Below the pieces are notes generated by a model, which saw only the letters and a program-made list of their open reading frames with translations, was not told the origin of the DNA and made no database searches. Made by a program: the position numbers and the translations under genes. From Tritrichomonas foetus (Eukaryota > Parabasalia > Tritrichomonadida > Tritrichomonadidae), in contig MLAK01000591.1 of assembly GCA_001839685.1 (NCBI GenBank), positions 31,487-95,486 on the forward strand: 64,000 bases of DNA, written 5' to 3'. Every line of letters begins with the position of its first letter. Position 1 is the stretch's first letter. Shown in pieces: positions 18,332 to 28,188 of this stretch.

Positions 18332-20470
18332 TTATATTGAGTATTGCATATATTCGATTATTAAATTTTCATTATCTTTACAAAATGTTTTTATTCCATC
18401 ACTTAGGTATTTCCTTGATTCTTGGATTTCTCCTATGCAATAATCTAAAATATCATATTTTTGAATAATAGCGTCGCACAAAATCATTGTTCCAAGTAAT
18501 TCCTTGTTATCAATAGTTACAATTGCATATGAAAAAAAGAAAGTAAATAAATCTTCCGTATAACTTATGTCATTATCATTAGTTGTAAAGTGATAACTAT
18601 TCATATGATGCTTGCTGATGACTTTAATTTCATTTGCCAAGTTAATTAAAGACGAATATCTTGTTCCTAATGAGCTTCTCATAAGGGAAACACATTGAAA
18701 ACAACAACAATCAATTGCACATTTTTCAATTGGGTATTTCTCCATGTTTTTAAAAATTTGAGCTCGTTTTAATTTAATAAGATCAGCAAAAAGTTTGAGA
18801 ATCGAATCAATTCGAGGATCAGCTTTAATTATGAAAAAATCGAAAATTGAATAAAACATTAAAGTAGAAATTGTTGGATCAACCTTGTTGTCTAAAAAGT
18901 ACTTTTTAAAAAGAGGTGAAATAAATTTATCGATTTCATTCACAGTGATTTCTGTATTTTTTTTGATGTTCACACAATGATGCTTAATTGTGCAATTACA
19001 ATGATTTTTTATTAAAGACTTTACAATTTGGTACATTTTATCTTGGTAAGAAAGATTTATTCGAATTAGTTCTTCAATATCAAGCATAATATCCAGTTTA
19101 TGATAAGAAACTTCACAGTTTCTAATACACTTCAAATATCCATATTTCACTAAATTTTTAGTACTAGTGATTAAATCACTATAAATTGTTTTTCTTTCCA
19201 TAAATTGAAAAGGACTCATATTCATAATACCAGCTTTTCCAATAATTGCATTAAACCGGTTTTCTAAATGAATTATTTTGTCCTGAATTACATCTTCTTG
19301 TTTTAATGGAGCATTTGGATAATTGTCAAATTTCATTGGCTCGAAACCTTTTTTAAAAAATTCGTGTTTCTGTTGAACTAATTTTTGAAATGATTCAGTC
19401 GTAAATTTATTTGGATTTCCTAAAATTTCAATTAATATGAAAATATCACGAAAAGACAGAATCATTGGCATAATATTTAATTCTCTCTGTGTTGGATGAT
19501 TTGGGGTTGATCCTTCAGATGTTTTGGAATCAGTGAATGCATGAAAGATTTTCTTTCCATTTGCATTGTCTGAATCATTTTCATGATTAATGAAAAATCG
19601 ATGGATTCGATCATGACTTTCTTTCGGAAGTTTTATTAATCCATTTGTTACAAACACGTTAAAAGAACTAGCTAAGAAATCTTTAATTAAAAATCGAATA
19701 CAAATTGATGGAAATTTCATAAACATGATTTGAATAATTTCTTTATGATGCTCACTTAATAAAGGTGATGCTTTTTCGATACAAGCGATCATAAAAGCAA
19801 AAAAGTCAATTGATAAATATAAAATTGGTAGAATTTCGGCACTGAAATAATTCCAAAGTCCACAAGTAAAAGAAAATGCACAGAAAAAGAAAGAACTAAG
19901 CATATTCATGCCGATTGTGAATGGAATTTCATCAGGCAAAAGAATAAATTGATAAATTAAATCAACACCGCAACGACAGTAATAATCTGTTGTAAAATAA
20001 GCAAACATTGCAGGAAATGTCATATAACAAAATGTTTCAAGCAGTGAAATATCTTCTTTAAAATATCCTTTAATCACATATGAAAAAGAAACCAAATCTT
20101 TCGTAATTCTGGATAAAATGTTGGTCATGATTTGGCTTGTTGTAGCAGACATTCCAGAACACAACGGTTTTATTTTCGGATTTGGCTGAATTGAAAACCC
20201 AAGAATAACATCAGATGGTGGGGATTCAAAAAAATTTGATGAATCAATTTGAGATAAATAAAGAAGAAGGCATTGCCTTGCTGTCCTCAAATTTATAAAC
20301 ATTACATCATATAGCTTATGCTTAATTTTGGTAATATTCGCATCAGGATTTAAATTAGATATTGATGATATATAGTTGTAATATTCTTTAATTTCATCAA
20401 TATCACGATTTAATCCATCTTCAATGGTCTGAAAGAACCTAGTCTTTTCTTTACCGATTAAATCATCCAT
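18332..20470 (-). CDS. Unknown 712-residue protein
   Basis: I do not recognise this family. The protein is mostly helical, with hydrophobic but not clearly membrane-spanning segments around 165-280 (including a Phe-rich FFFCAF stretch). A charged, Ser/Asn-rich segment (about 300-330) looks disordered. The C-terminal third has several Cys clusters (a CNCTIKHHC stretch near 510 and IDCCCFQC near 605), which might bind metal but do not fit a zinc-finger spacing I know. The overall helical layout is loosely reminiscent of GAP or VPS9-type helical regulators, but no catalytic finger can be identified, so I give no function. It is the only gene between the A(42) run and the divergent saposin gene. 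The start ATG is at 20468-20470. Confidence 0.75.
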   Translation of the reverse strand: MDDLIGKEKTRFFQTIEDGLNRDIDEIKEYYNYISSISNLNPDANITKIKHKLYDVMFINLRTARQCLLLYLSQIDSSNFFESPPSDVILGFSIQPNPKIKPLCSGMSATTSQIMTNILSRITKDLVSFSYVIKGYFKEDISLLETFCYMTFPAMFAYFTTDYYCRCGVDLIYQFILLPDEIPFTIGMNMLSSFFFCAFSFTCGLWNYFSAEILPILYLSIDFFAFMIACIEKASPLLSEHHKEIIQIMFMKFPSICIRFLIKDFLASSFNVFVTNGLIKLPKESHDRIHRFFINHENDSDNANGKKIFHAFTDSKTSEGSTPNHPTQRELNIMPMILSFRDIFILIEILGNPNKFTTESFQKLVQQKHEFFKKGFEPMKFDNYPNAPLKQEDVIQDKIIHLENRFNAIIGKAGIMNMSPFQFMERKTIYSDLITSTKNLVKYGYLKCIRNCEVSYHKLDIMLDIEELIRINLSYQDKMYQIVKSLIKNHCNCTIKHHCVNIKKNTEITVNEIDKFISPLFKKYFLDNKVDPTISTLMFYSIFDFFIIKADPRIDSILKLFADLIKLKRAQIFKNMEKYPIEKCAIDCCCFQCVSLMRSSLGTRYSSLINLANEIKVISKHHMNSYHFTTNDNDISYTEDLFTFFFSYAIVTIDNKELLGTMILCDAIIQKYDILDYCIGEIQESRKYLSDGIKTFCKDNENLIIEYMQYSI

Positions 20471-21025
20471 TCAGCGAACGAAAGTGGAAGCAGTTATTTG
20501 ACCACTCTTTTCACCATATAACTTTCGTATATTCTTAGTGTATTCAAAAAACAAGAAAATACAAATCTAAATATCTTCATATTTTAATTATATAAATCAA
20601 TTATAATGAAATAATAAGCTATTCTAATACATGAAACATGATATAAATAATAAAAAGTTGAAATATGACAATTTGATTCATATTTTGAAAAATAAAAAAT
20701 GTCATCTCTTAACCGGTGATTTGGTCTAACTTTTCATGTGACACATTTTTGTGTATTGATCATTTAGGAGTGAATTGGGATCGTAGAAAATCTTTCGCAG
20801 TCTTTTTCTGTATATTGACAAAAATTATTCAATAAAAAGATAATCCCGATAAACTTTTTGAGAATTATCCAAGCATTCAATATTGCCATTTTTCAATAAA
20901 AATTGTAAAATAGTCTTCATCATTTGAGAACCAAGTTAGTAATTGAGTTATTTTTGATTGTTGTTTTGTGAGAATCGGTTTAGATTCTATGGTTTACATC
21001 AAAAGCATTCTTCATATTAAATTCA
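20471..21025. promoter_or_regulatory. Divergent intergenic region with initiator of the saposin gene
   Basis: This is the shared promoter side of the unknown gene (minus) and the saposin gene (plus). On the plus strand TCATA at 21012-21016 matches the initiator consensus, with +1 at 21014, 12 bases before the ATG. Confidence 0.4.
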
Positions 21026-23308
21026 ATGTTTCTTTTCTCGATTCTTTTTGCCTTATCCCTTTCTCGCCAAGAGAATGTTCGTTTACCCCCTCGTAAGGTT
21101 ATATATTCCACCAAAGGAGACAATGGAATTGCCTGTGACATTTGCAAACAGGCTGTCAAATATATAGCCGACGCTTTAGCTGACAAAAAGGTTGAAGAAG
21201 AAATAATTGAAGCAATTGACGAACTTTGCAAACAATATCCATCACCGTATGATACAGAATGTCTTACAAAAGTCGCCATCTATGTCCCGTTAATAATTTC
21301 CTGGATCGAACAAGGTATTGAGCTTATCGACATTTGCACAATGACTCATTTGTGCTCTACAGTAGCTGGACAGCCACGTCCCGCTATGCGTCCAGCTATT
21401 ACCAAATATTCACCAAATGGATTAAGTTGCGATATGTGCACCAAAGCTGTTGAATATATCGGAAAACTTTTGGAAACGCAAATCGTCGAATCAGAAATCG
21501 CCAGACTCGTTAAACAATATTGCACCACATTCGAAACTCCATACTCCAGTCTTTGTAACGCTATTGTAGAATCCTCTATTCCATTGATTATCAGCTGGAT
21601 TGAAGCCGGACTTGTCGCCAGCGACATCTGCACAAAAATCGGATTTTGCGCATCTAACGAATCCCTACCAATCAATCACAAATATACAGACGCTGCAGTT
21701 CGAAGAGTTGTTACTGCTGCATTTCCAAAGAACGATAACGGTATCGGCTGCTTACTCTGCAACAGAATTGTTGAATATCTCGATAGCGTTCTTGATGATC
21801 CTCGCTTCTCTGGTTCAGTTGAGCGTCTCCTCGACCAATTCTGTGACAAACTTCCAGCCGCCTATGCGGCAGGGTGCCATGTCCTTGTCGATAATTTCAT
21901 CCCAATACTCTCCCAGTGGATCGAGCAAGGAATTGACTCTCTCCACATCTGCGAGAAAATTGGATTGTGTGATTCGGAAACGGTTAAGCGTATTGAACAC
22001 AAAAAATTGGCTCCATCAAATCAAAAAGCTTCAACACCAACCAAAGTCCAAATTCCAAACTGGCCAAAGAACGATAACGGTCTAGGATGCCTTCTTTGCA
22101 ATGAATTTGTTGCAAAGATTGATGAACTCCTCAACGATGAAAGATTCGATGGATCGCTCGAACGCTACCTCGATAAATTCTGCGATAATCTTCCAGTTGT
22201 CTATGCAGCTGGCTGCCATGCCCTTGTTGACAGCATGATTCCAGTCATTACCACCTTGATTGATGAAGAATTTGATAAACTTGAAATTTGCATCAAACTT
22301 GGATTATGCGAAAATACATCAACTGCAATTAGTGCAGTTAAAGCCCGCCTTCCACGCGCAGCTGTAGCCAAAAAATCTGTAGAAAAACTATATGACAGCG
22401 ATACCTGTACAATTTGCACAATCACAATAAACTTCATCGACACAAAGATGAAAGACGAACAAGTTCAAGACGAAATTATTGAAGCTGTTTATGGATTTTG
22501 TGGCACACTTTCATTCATTTATGATCCAATTTGTAAAATGATCGCATCAACCTATATTCCACTCATCATTAGACTCATCACAGATGGTGTTGAAACACTT
22601 GATATCTGTAACAAACTTGGATTCTGCACAAGCTCCGTTGTCGCCGAATTTAAGGCCAACTACAGAAAGCCACTTTACCTTCCAACAAAAACACTGAAAA
22701 TTAACAAACCATCACCAAATGGTCTCTGTGAAACTTGTAAAGAAACCATCCAAATGATTGAAGACCTTCTTGAAGACAAAAAAGTCGAAGAAGAAATTAT
22801 CTCAGTTTTGAAGCAATTTTGTGATACACTTCCTGAGGAATTAGTTGCTAGCTGTGATTCAATTGCTGATCAATATGTTCCACTTGTCATTAAGCTTATC
22901 GAATCAGGATTAGAAACATTAGATATCTGTGGAAAAATTGGCTTCTGTTCAACCAACCAAATATCATCTCAGAAAGCTTCTAAACGAGTTCCTATAAGAA
23001 AATATGTGAATCGTAAATCACTTCCACCATTAAAGAAGTATACATTTCCACAGAAGTATGATTCAAAGGTTGTTTGTGAACTTTGTAACCAGGTCTTCAA
23101 ATATGTCGAAGAACTGCTCAATGATCATCACGTCCAAGAAGAAATTGCCAATCAAGTGATGAAATTATGCGACTTTGTTCCACCACCAGAGCTCCTCCAG
23201 GGCTACTGCAAGGACCTCGTAAGGGAGTACGTCCCTCTCGGTGTCCAGTACATCGCGGCTGGAATCGAAGCGGCCGATGTGTGCAAAGCGATCGGTTTTT
23301 GCGAATAA
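21026..23308 (+). CDS. Secreted protein with seven saposin B-type domains
   Basis: The protein is 760 residues. The N-terminus MFLFSILFALSLS is a short signal peptide. Seven saposin-like units follow at roughly 100-residue intervals. Each opens with a CxxC (CDIC, CDMC, CLLC, CLLC, CTIC, CETC, CELC) and closes with a C.k.GfC pattern (for example DICTKIGFC, DICNKLGFC, DVCKAIGFC), with two further Cys between, which gives the six-Cys saposin fold. Units 3 and 4 share GCLLCN and are the closest pair. Linkers of 15-30 residues are basic and could be cleaved, as in prosaposin. Saposin-like proteins bind lipids, and some from amoebae and trichomonads disrupt membranes. Which applies here cannot be told. 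Codon use is richer in C and G than in neighbours, suggesting strong expression. The stop is followed by TAATAATAAA. Confidence 0.92.
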   Translation: MFLFSILFALSLSRQENVRLPPRKVIYSTKGDNGIACDICKQAVKYIADALADKKVEEEIIEAIDELCKQYPSPYDTECLTKVAIYVPLIISWIEQGIELIDICTMTHLCSTVAGQPRPAMRPAITKYSPNGLSCDMCTKAVEYIGKLLETQIVESEIARLVKQYCTTFETPYSSLCNAIVESSIPLIISWIEAGLVASDICTKIGFCASNESLPINHKYTDAAVRRVVTAAFPKNDNGIGCLLCNRIVEYLDSVLDDPRFSGSVERLLDQFCDKLPAAYAAGCHVLVDNFIPILSQWIEQGIDSLHICEKIGLCDSETVKRIEHKKLAPSNQKASTPTKVQIPNWPKNDNGLGCLLCNEFVAKIDELLNDERFDGSLERYLDKFCDNLPVVYAAGCHALVDSMIPVITTLIDEEFDKLEICIKLGLCENTSTAISAVKARLPRAAVAKKSVEKLYDSDTCTICTITINFIDTKMKDEQVQDEIIEAVYGFCGTLSFIYDPICKMIASTYIPLIIRLITDGVETLDICNKLGFCTSSVVAEFKANYRKPLYLPTKTLKINKPSPNGLCETCKETIQMIEDLLEDKKVEEEIISVLKQFCDTLPEELVASCDSIADQYVPLVIKLIESGLETLDICGKIGFCSTNQISSQKASKRVPIRKYVNRKSLPPLKKYTFPQKYDSKVVCELCNQVFKYVEELLNDHHVQEEIANQVMKLCDFVPPPELLQGYCKDLVREYVPLGVQYIAAGIEAADVCKAIGFCE

Positions 23309-23341
23309 TAATAAACTAAAAGTGATGTTTTCCTTTGTTAA

Positions 23342-23343
<2 letters not shown>

Positions 23344-23386
<43 letters not shown>
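23344..23386 (+). repeat. T(43) homopolymer
   Basis: An uninterrupted run of 43 T lies 35 bases after the saposin gene stop. Together with the A(42) run at 18097 it flanks a 5.2-kb block in inverted orientation. Confidence 0.95.
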
Positions 23387-23985
23387 CATTATTTCATTCA
23401 TTTGGGAATGTGTGATATAATATTAATCTAGCGTTTCTTATTCTTTTTTAATGACTAAATCGATACTTACACGTCACTCTGATTTGACTTGAGTAACTCG
23501 TTTAACTAACTTTTTTAATTTTGTATTTCATTTTTAAATTGACTCCAAACTTGATGTCTTCATGGAATATTGGATTTGATGGCGAAATAGTTGTTCCTCC
23601 GAGAAAACAGCAACAAAATATACAGTCCAAAATTAATCAAGATCAACTTATATCTATCTGTTGTCATCGGTTGACCAGCAAGGACAATAATACGATGTTA
23701 CAGAATTAATACAAAAACTGAATGAATTCAAAAATTCCCAATTTTTCAATTTAAGATTAATTTCATTCACCAAAATGACAAAGAGATATTTCTTTAACCA
23801 AACAGAATGTAGATTGATAATTATAGATAGTTTTTACATTTTTCGTGTACCAATGATGAAAATAAAATAGAAAGAAGGCTAATATACGCCAATGAGTTTT
23901 CTCAATTGTCATGAAAAATAAAGGTGATAATGGAAGAAAATATCAAATAAATAAAAAAATCATTAATATCAAGTTTAAAAAAAAA
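23387..23985. other. Intergenic, convergent gene ends
   Basis: An AT-rich stretch between two genes that end towards each other. A 62-codon frame near 23521 begins at TTG and has no recognisable features. I see no RNA gene. Confidence 0.5.
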
Positions 23986-24333
23986 TTATACAAGTTCGAT
24001 TAATTTCCCACCTTTCTGAGAGGTTTTTGGCTTTGAAAGAGTGCTAAGCATGATTTCGGCGCGTTTGTTCACACGATTAATTCTAACACGGCAAAATTCA
24101 ATTCGTGAGCAGAGTTTGTTAATCCTATCTGTTGTTTCTTGAAGGTTGGATGGCGGGAGAACACTTTCGATTTTTTCAAGCGAATCTGCGAGTTCATTAA
24201 TTTTTTGAATCACAATCTCTTGTTCTTCTTTGGCTTTTTTCAGTTGTTCGAGAGTTTTTTTCTCGATTTCAGATGAATATTGTTCTATCTCCTTCGAAAT
24301 TGTTGCGCGGGCTTGGGAATCGTCTGCTGACAT
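23986..24333 (-). CDS. Small coiled-coil protein, possible Snapin-like BLOC-1/BORC subunit
   Basis: The protein is 115 residues from the first ATG (24331-24333). The open frame extends upstream 16 codons only to a GTG and is not used. Almost the whole protein is helical heptad repeat. Residues 55-105 follow the pattern of Snapin: an INELADSLEKIE helix, a Pro-containing break, then an Arg-rich helix with INRVNKRAE near its end. Snapin acts in BLOC-1 and BORC complexes that position lysosomes and assist SNAREs. The tail is Lys/Gly-rich. The match is pattern-level only; other small coiled-coil adaptors are possible. The neighbouring DENN gene also points to membrane traffic, but trichomonad gene order is not functionally grouped. 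Confidence 0.55.
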   Translation of the reverse strand: MSADDSQARATISKEIEQYSSEIEKKTLEQLKKAKEEQEIVIQKINELADSLEKIESVLPPSNLQETTDRINKLCSRIEFCRVRINRVNKRAEIMLSTLSKPKTSQKGGKLIELV

Positions 24334-24947
24334 TCTCCACTTTTTATCTCTGGATTGTTTTTTAAATGTATATATGGCCACTTTTTCGTCAATTTTTTAA
24401 ATTTTTAGGAGAGATCAAAACTCTGAATTCCATTTTCATAAATGGCAAAATGGAATTGCATATAAGAAGAACATGATTTACCTATAGAGATAAAAAATTT
24501 TCACGCTTGGAATCGCCTTTCTTACATTTGTATTTTTATCAATAATTTCAAAATTTGGCAATTTGAATTAATATTTGAACTATATATACCATTTAAAACT
24601 AGTAGTTTCTTTTACAGGATTATTTATATGAATTTTCAATATTATTTAGATTTAAGTTGAAAATATAATATTTTGGCCCATATCCAATTTTTTCCTGTCA
24701 GAAAAGAATATTTGGATATTGGTGATGAAAGAATTTATTTATTATCGATTTTAGATGCAGAGTGTGCTTTTCTGTTATTTGACTTTACATTTGACCTTAG
24801 ATTTTCACTGTAAAACAAGTGGGCACTGTGAAAAGAGAACGTTTAAATATAACGTGCCTGATTCAATATCTATATTTAAATTTCAATAAGATAAAATTTT
24901 AAATCAAAAACTATGAATCATAATTCAAATTCAGAATTGACGTGAAT
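24334..24947. other. Divergent intergenic region
   Basis: Upstream region of the coiled-coil gene (minus) and the DENN gene (plus). AT-rich, with no distinctive element identified. Confidence 0.45.
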
Positions 24948-26684
24948 ATGGCGGATTTCATCCCCACAAGAAGATATCTTAATAATTCTGATGCACATAT
25001 TCATCACAATATTCGAATAAAACGAATGTCTTTTAGCAGTGTAAATACACCGCCAATTATCGAAATCGAAAAAATGTTCGACCAATTTTATATCTTCGGA
25101 GCACCACCAGACATTACAGAACACGTTGATCCAGTTCTTCTCGTTACATATCCATCAACTACGAATAGCTCAACTCAAACGAACGAAATTTTAAATCAAT
25201 TAAAATCTTTTTCTTTTCCATCCGGTTTTCATGAAATTAACAACGAAAATAATAATACTAAAAAAGGGAAAAATCAAAAGGTATCAACCCATATAAATAA
25301 TGATCAAATTTTACTGAATGAATTTGTTTTTTATTTGTCGAGTAATTCAAAAGAAAAAACATATGGAATATGTGTTCAATTTCAAATTCCTTCAACAGCA
25401 TCTCCATTTTTCTGTACTCATTTTAGTAGAAAGTATCCTTTTTGTTTATGCTTCCTCTCAAAAGTTCCATTTCTATCGTCTCATTTTCAATTTGCTTCGT
25501 ATCTTGCTTTATTTTTATGTGGATCACAGAAATCACTCAAAGGACAAGGTAACGATCTTCACAAGCCAAGAATTCCAATTCCGGTGAAAGGTTTTTGTCA
25601 TAGTTCTTTAACACTTGATAAGAATTTTCCCGCTGTTGCTGTTTTGAAAGGATTTTCTGTTCCTAAATTATTTTTTGAAGAATTAACATTTTATCATAAC
25701 TTGCCAGTAAATCCAGATATTTCAGATATGAGATCGAGAGCTCCAATACCACTTTCTAACGAAATGGCTTTATGCGTTCCTTATCACTTTACACGAAATA
25801 AATGTTTAGCTTATCCAACATTTCATGCCTTTTTCTCAGCACTTAATCCTTCAGCTATTGTAAAAATATATACTTCTCTTTTACTTGAACAAAGGATACT
25901 TTTTGTTTCCCAAGATTTACAACTTGCTTCATTTGCAGTCATTGCTTCTAATTCTTTAATTTCACCACTTATTTCACAAGCGTGCATTGCACCAATTTTA
26001 CCAGATGATGAGCGTTTCCAATGCATTTTACAATCGCCTGTTCCTTATGTCGTTGGATCTACCACTGAGAATGAAAATGCTGATGTTATTGTTGACCTTG
26101 ATAATGGTTCAATATCAACAAATTCTGACATTCCTTCTTTGCCTGAATCAGAATTACTGATTCAAAAACTTGAACAACTAATTTCTAGTTCAAGTGAATC
26201 AATCCTTGTACCACCAAAAGAAGTTAAATCGTTCTTTGGTGCAAAATCAATGAATCCTGCCTATGATAAATTCATGGATTCTACAAATGTTTATGTTTTT
26301 CCAACAGTTTTCACAAAATATACTCCAATTAAGTATATTTTAACACCATTTATTATTGAAGACATTTTAACTTTGTTTTCTGAGTTTTTTATTCCATCTG
26401 TTAATGAAAGAATCGCTAGTTGTTTTGTAACAGATACAACTGATCCTGAGAATCCAATAACTGTATTAAATAAGGATTTATTAATGAACATTGTTCCAAA
26501 TGAAGAAAAAGAATTTTATTCTTCATTTATCGCAACACAAGTTTTTTCTGAATTTTGTGAGAAGAAAGCAGACGAATTTTCAAAGTCGAAACTTGACAAT
26601 ATTGAAAAATCTAAGAAAGATTTTTCTCATTCTATCTCTCTTCCAAGTTTCCGAAAAAAAGATTTACCAGAGAAAACAGTTTAA
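24948..26684 (+). CDS. DENN-domain protein, putative Rab guanine-nucleotide exchange factor
   Basis: The protein is 578 residues from the ATG at 24948; the frame begins two codons earlier at GTG. The upstream DENN part starts around residue 45 (DQFYIFGAPPD) and continues through YPFCLCFLSKVP near 165. The core DENN part spans about 245-375: ALCVPYHFTRN, FSALNPSAIVKIYTSLLLEQRILFVS (the most conserved helix-strand), ASNSLISPL and a VPYVVGS strand followed by an acidic IVDLDNGSI. The downstream helical part runs to the Lys-rich C-terminus. DENN proteins activate Rab GTPases at endosomal or secretory membranes. The specific Rab cannot be predicted. A Lys/Asn-rich insert near 90-115 looks disordered. 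Confidence 0.88.
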   Translation: MADFIPTRRYLNNSDAHIHHNIRIKRMSFSSVNTPPIIEIEKMFDQFYIFGAPPDITEHVDPVLLVTYPSTTNSSTQTNEILNQLKSFSFPSGFHEINNENNNTKKGKNQKVSTHINNDQILLNEFVFYLSSNSKEKTYGICVQFQIPSTASPFFCTHFSRKYPFCLCFLSKVPFLSSHFQFASYLALFLCGSQKSLKGQGNDLHKPRIPIPVKGFCHSSLTLDKNFPAVAVLKGFSVPKLFFEELTFYHNLPVNPDISDMRSRAPIPLSNEMALCVPYHFTRNKCLAYPTFHAFFSALNPSAIVKIYTSLLLEQRILFVSQDLQLASFAVIASNSLISPLISQACIAPILPDDERFQCILQSPVPYVVGSTTENENADVIVDLDNGSISTNSDIPSLPESELLIQKLEQLISSSSESILVPPKEVKSFFGAKSMNPAYDKFMDSTNVYVFPTVFTKYTPIKYILTPFIIEDILTLFSEFFIPSVNERIASCFVTDTTDPENPITVLNKDLLMNIVPNEEKEFYSSFIATQVFSEFCEKKADEFSKSKLDNIEKSKKDFSHSISLPSFRKKDLPEKTV

Positions 26685-27211
26685 TTAATTTTTGATAATT
26701 TGTTTATTTTTTTGTTTATAATAAATAAATATTGTTCTTATGCTTATATACCAAATGTATTTTATTATAAAATATGAATGTTTAGAAATTAATTCAAATT
26801 CCGGTGTTTTTGAGTTTTTCTAAAATGCGAATCTTTTGTGGTTTTATTTTCTTGGAAAGGGGAGAATTTGGAGTGAGATTATGTTTGTAAAGTCATTATT
26901 ATCATATGTATTCAGATTATTTCCGATGATGGTGAATGATCATTCAATAACTTATGATAAGTTATTGAATATCACGATGATATTTCTATAGTTAGGATTT
27001 CAAATTTTTTGAATTGGATCTGATCTCAGATTCAATGAACAATTTTCCATAGTTAAATTTCTATGAAAATAATTGAAATATTTCAATGATACGGTAGATT
27101 TCGTCTATGAATTTTCAATGATCATAATTACGATCAATCAAATGTGAAATTTATGCTTTGAATTTTTTTTGTATTGAAATTTTTCAGGAATCAAATCTAT
27201 AGCTGAGATTT
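26685..27211. other. Intergenic with nested palindromes
   Basis: An AT-rich gap between two plus-strand genes, containing the palindromes at 26933-26970 described separately. Confidence 0.5.
26933..26970. repeat. Two overlapping perfect palindromes
   Basis: TGAATGATCATTCA (26933-26946) is its own reverse complement. It overlaps a hairpin with perfect 13-base arms (26942-26954 and 26958-26970) around a TGA loop. They lie 250 bases after the DENN gene and 240 bases before the SNARE-like gene. Confidence 0.8.
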
Positions 27212-27952
27212 ATGTATGATTATGCCCAACCATACTCTCTCTTTCTGCTCACGAAAAAGAATGCTTTAAAGAAAGCTCAAACTGCAATGAAACCAATTAA
27301 TTCCAAAAATAATAATATTTATTCATTCAATGATGACGAGTATGATGAAATTCGATCAAACGAAACAGACAGTTATAGTTTTGACTCAAGAGAAAGCGAG
27401 GATAGCGATGATCTTGATTTTCCAACTTCAGAAAAGAAAAACACAATTGATCATATTCAGGACATCACATCAAATGATAATAAAAACGATACTAATAGAA
27501 AAAGTTCACATAATAACAAAATAAAAGAAAGTGAAAGTGATGAAGATGATTTTTCAAAAAATCGGGAAGTCTCGAATAAAGATATAGTTATGCTGAAGAA
27601 CCAAATTCAACAAAAGTACAATTACTATGACAATGAAGCAACACTAATCATAGAATCCTCACTTCACATAATCAATAACAGCATGCTACATACATGTAAT
27701 TCACTTGAACAAGATATTGAAGATTTACAATTGACATCCGATGACATAATGGTCAAAGGAGGCGAATTCAAAAAATTATCTGAAGTTTTTGAAGAAAGAA
27801 CAGGTGCATTACATAAAAGAGTGAAAAAGACGGATAAAGAAATGAAAAGATTAATGTTGAAGAATTATTCCCCTTTTCAAAGAATGTTATTTTACTTGAC
27901 CAAATTTTTATCGGTTATCTTCACTTTGTTACATTTTCATATGTATTTCTGA
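27212..27952 (+). CDS. Tail-anchored SNARE-like protein (divergent)
   Basis: The protein is 246 residues. Residues 35-130 are Asp/Ser/Asn/Lys-rich and disordered, including acidic clusters. From about 130 to 215 there is a helical, heptad-patterned region; its last part (KKLSEVFEERTGALHKRV, then DKEMKRLM) resembles the C-terminal half of synaptobrevin-type SNARE motifs. It is followed by a hydrophobic tail anchor of about 24 residues ending at the C-terminus (FYLTKFLSVIFTLL). The layout is that of a membrane-fusion SNARE. The central ionic-layer Arg of R-SNAREs is not obvious; Gly or Glu occupies the region. The N-terminal Longin fold is absent. I call it SNARE-like, not a confirmed SNARE. 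The start ATG is at 27212, with a second ATG only 2 codons later in another frame. Confidence 0.5.
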   Translation: MYDYAQPYSLFLLTKKNALKKAQTAMKPINSKNNNIYSFNDDEYDEIRSNETDSYSFDSRESEDSDDLDFPTSEKKNTIDHIQDITSNDNKNDTNRKSSHNNKIKESESDEDDFSKNREVSNKDIVMLKNQIQQKYNYYDNEATLIIESSLHIINNSMLHTCNSLEQDIEDLQLTSDDIMVKGGEFKKLSEVFEERTGALHKRVKKTDKEMKRLMLKNYSPFQRMLFYLTKFLSVIFTLLHFHMYF

Positions 27953-28052
27953 TTGATGAAATCTCAACAAAAGGCACTATTGAATGTATTATTAAAGATT
28001 TTTGGAGTGAAAAAACTTCGAAGTGATACTTTTTATTCATGAAAAAAGATCT

Positions 28053-28188
28053 AAACAAAACAAAGATCGAAAAATAACAAAGATTGAAACAAAACAAAGA
28101 CCGAAACATAACAAAGATCGAAACAAAACAAAGATCGAAACATAACAAAGATTGAAATAAAACAAAGATCGAAACATAACAAAGATCG
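28053..28188 (+). repeat. Tandem repeat, eight 17-base units with 34-base alternation
   Basis: Eight consecutive 17-base units with consensus AAACAAAACAAAGATCG alternate with AAACATAACAAAGATCG, so the higher-order period is 34 bases. Units differ by one or two substitutions and have no indels. It lies just after the SNARE-like gene. Reading frames through it on either strand give only repetitive Phe/Cys-type or Lys-type peptides, so I treat it as non-coding. Confidence 0.9.

Noticed and set aside
18332..20470. RasGAP or VPS9 assignment
   Set aside because: The helical texture is suggestive but no arginine finger, FLR-type motif or VPS9 Asp/Tyr pair could be found.
23986..24381. Longer coiled-coil frame starting at 24381
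   Set aside because: It begins at GTG; the first ATG is at 24331-24333, so the shorter form is annotated.
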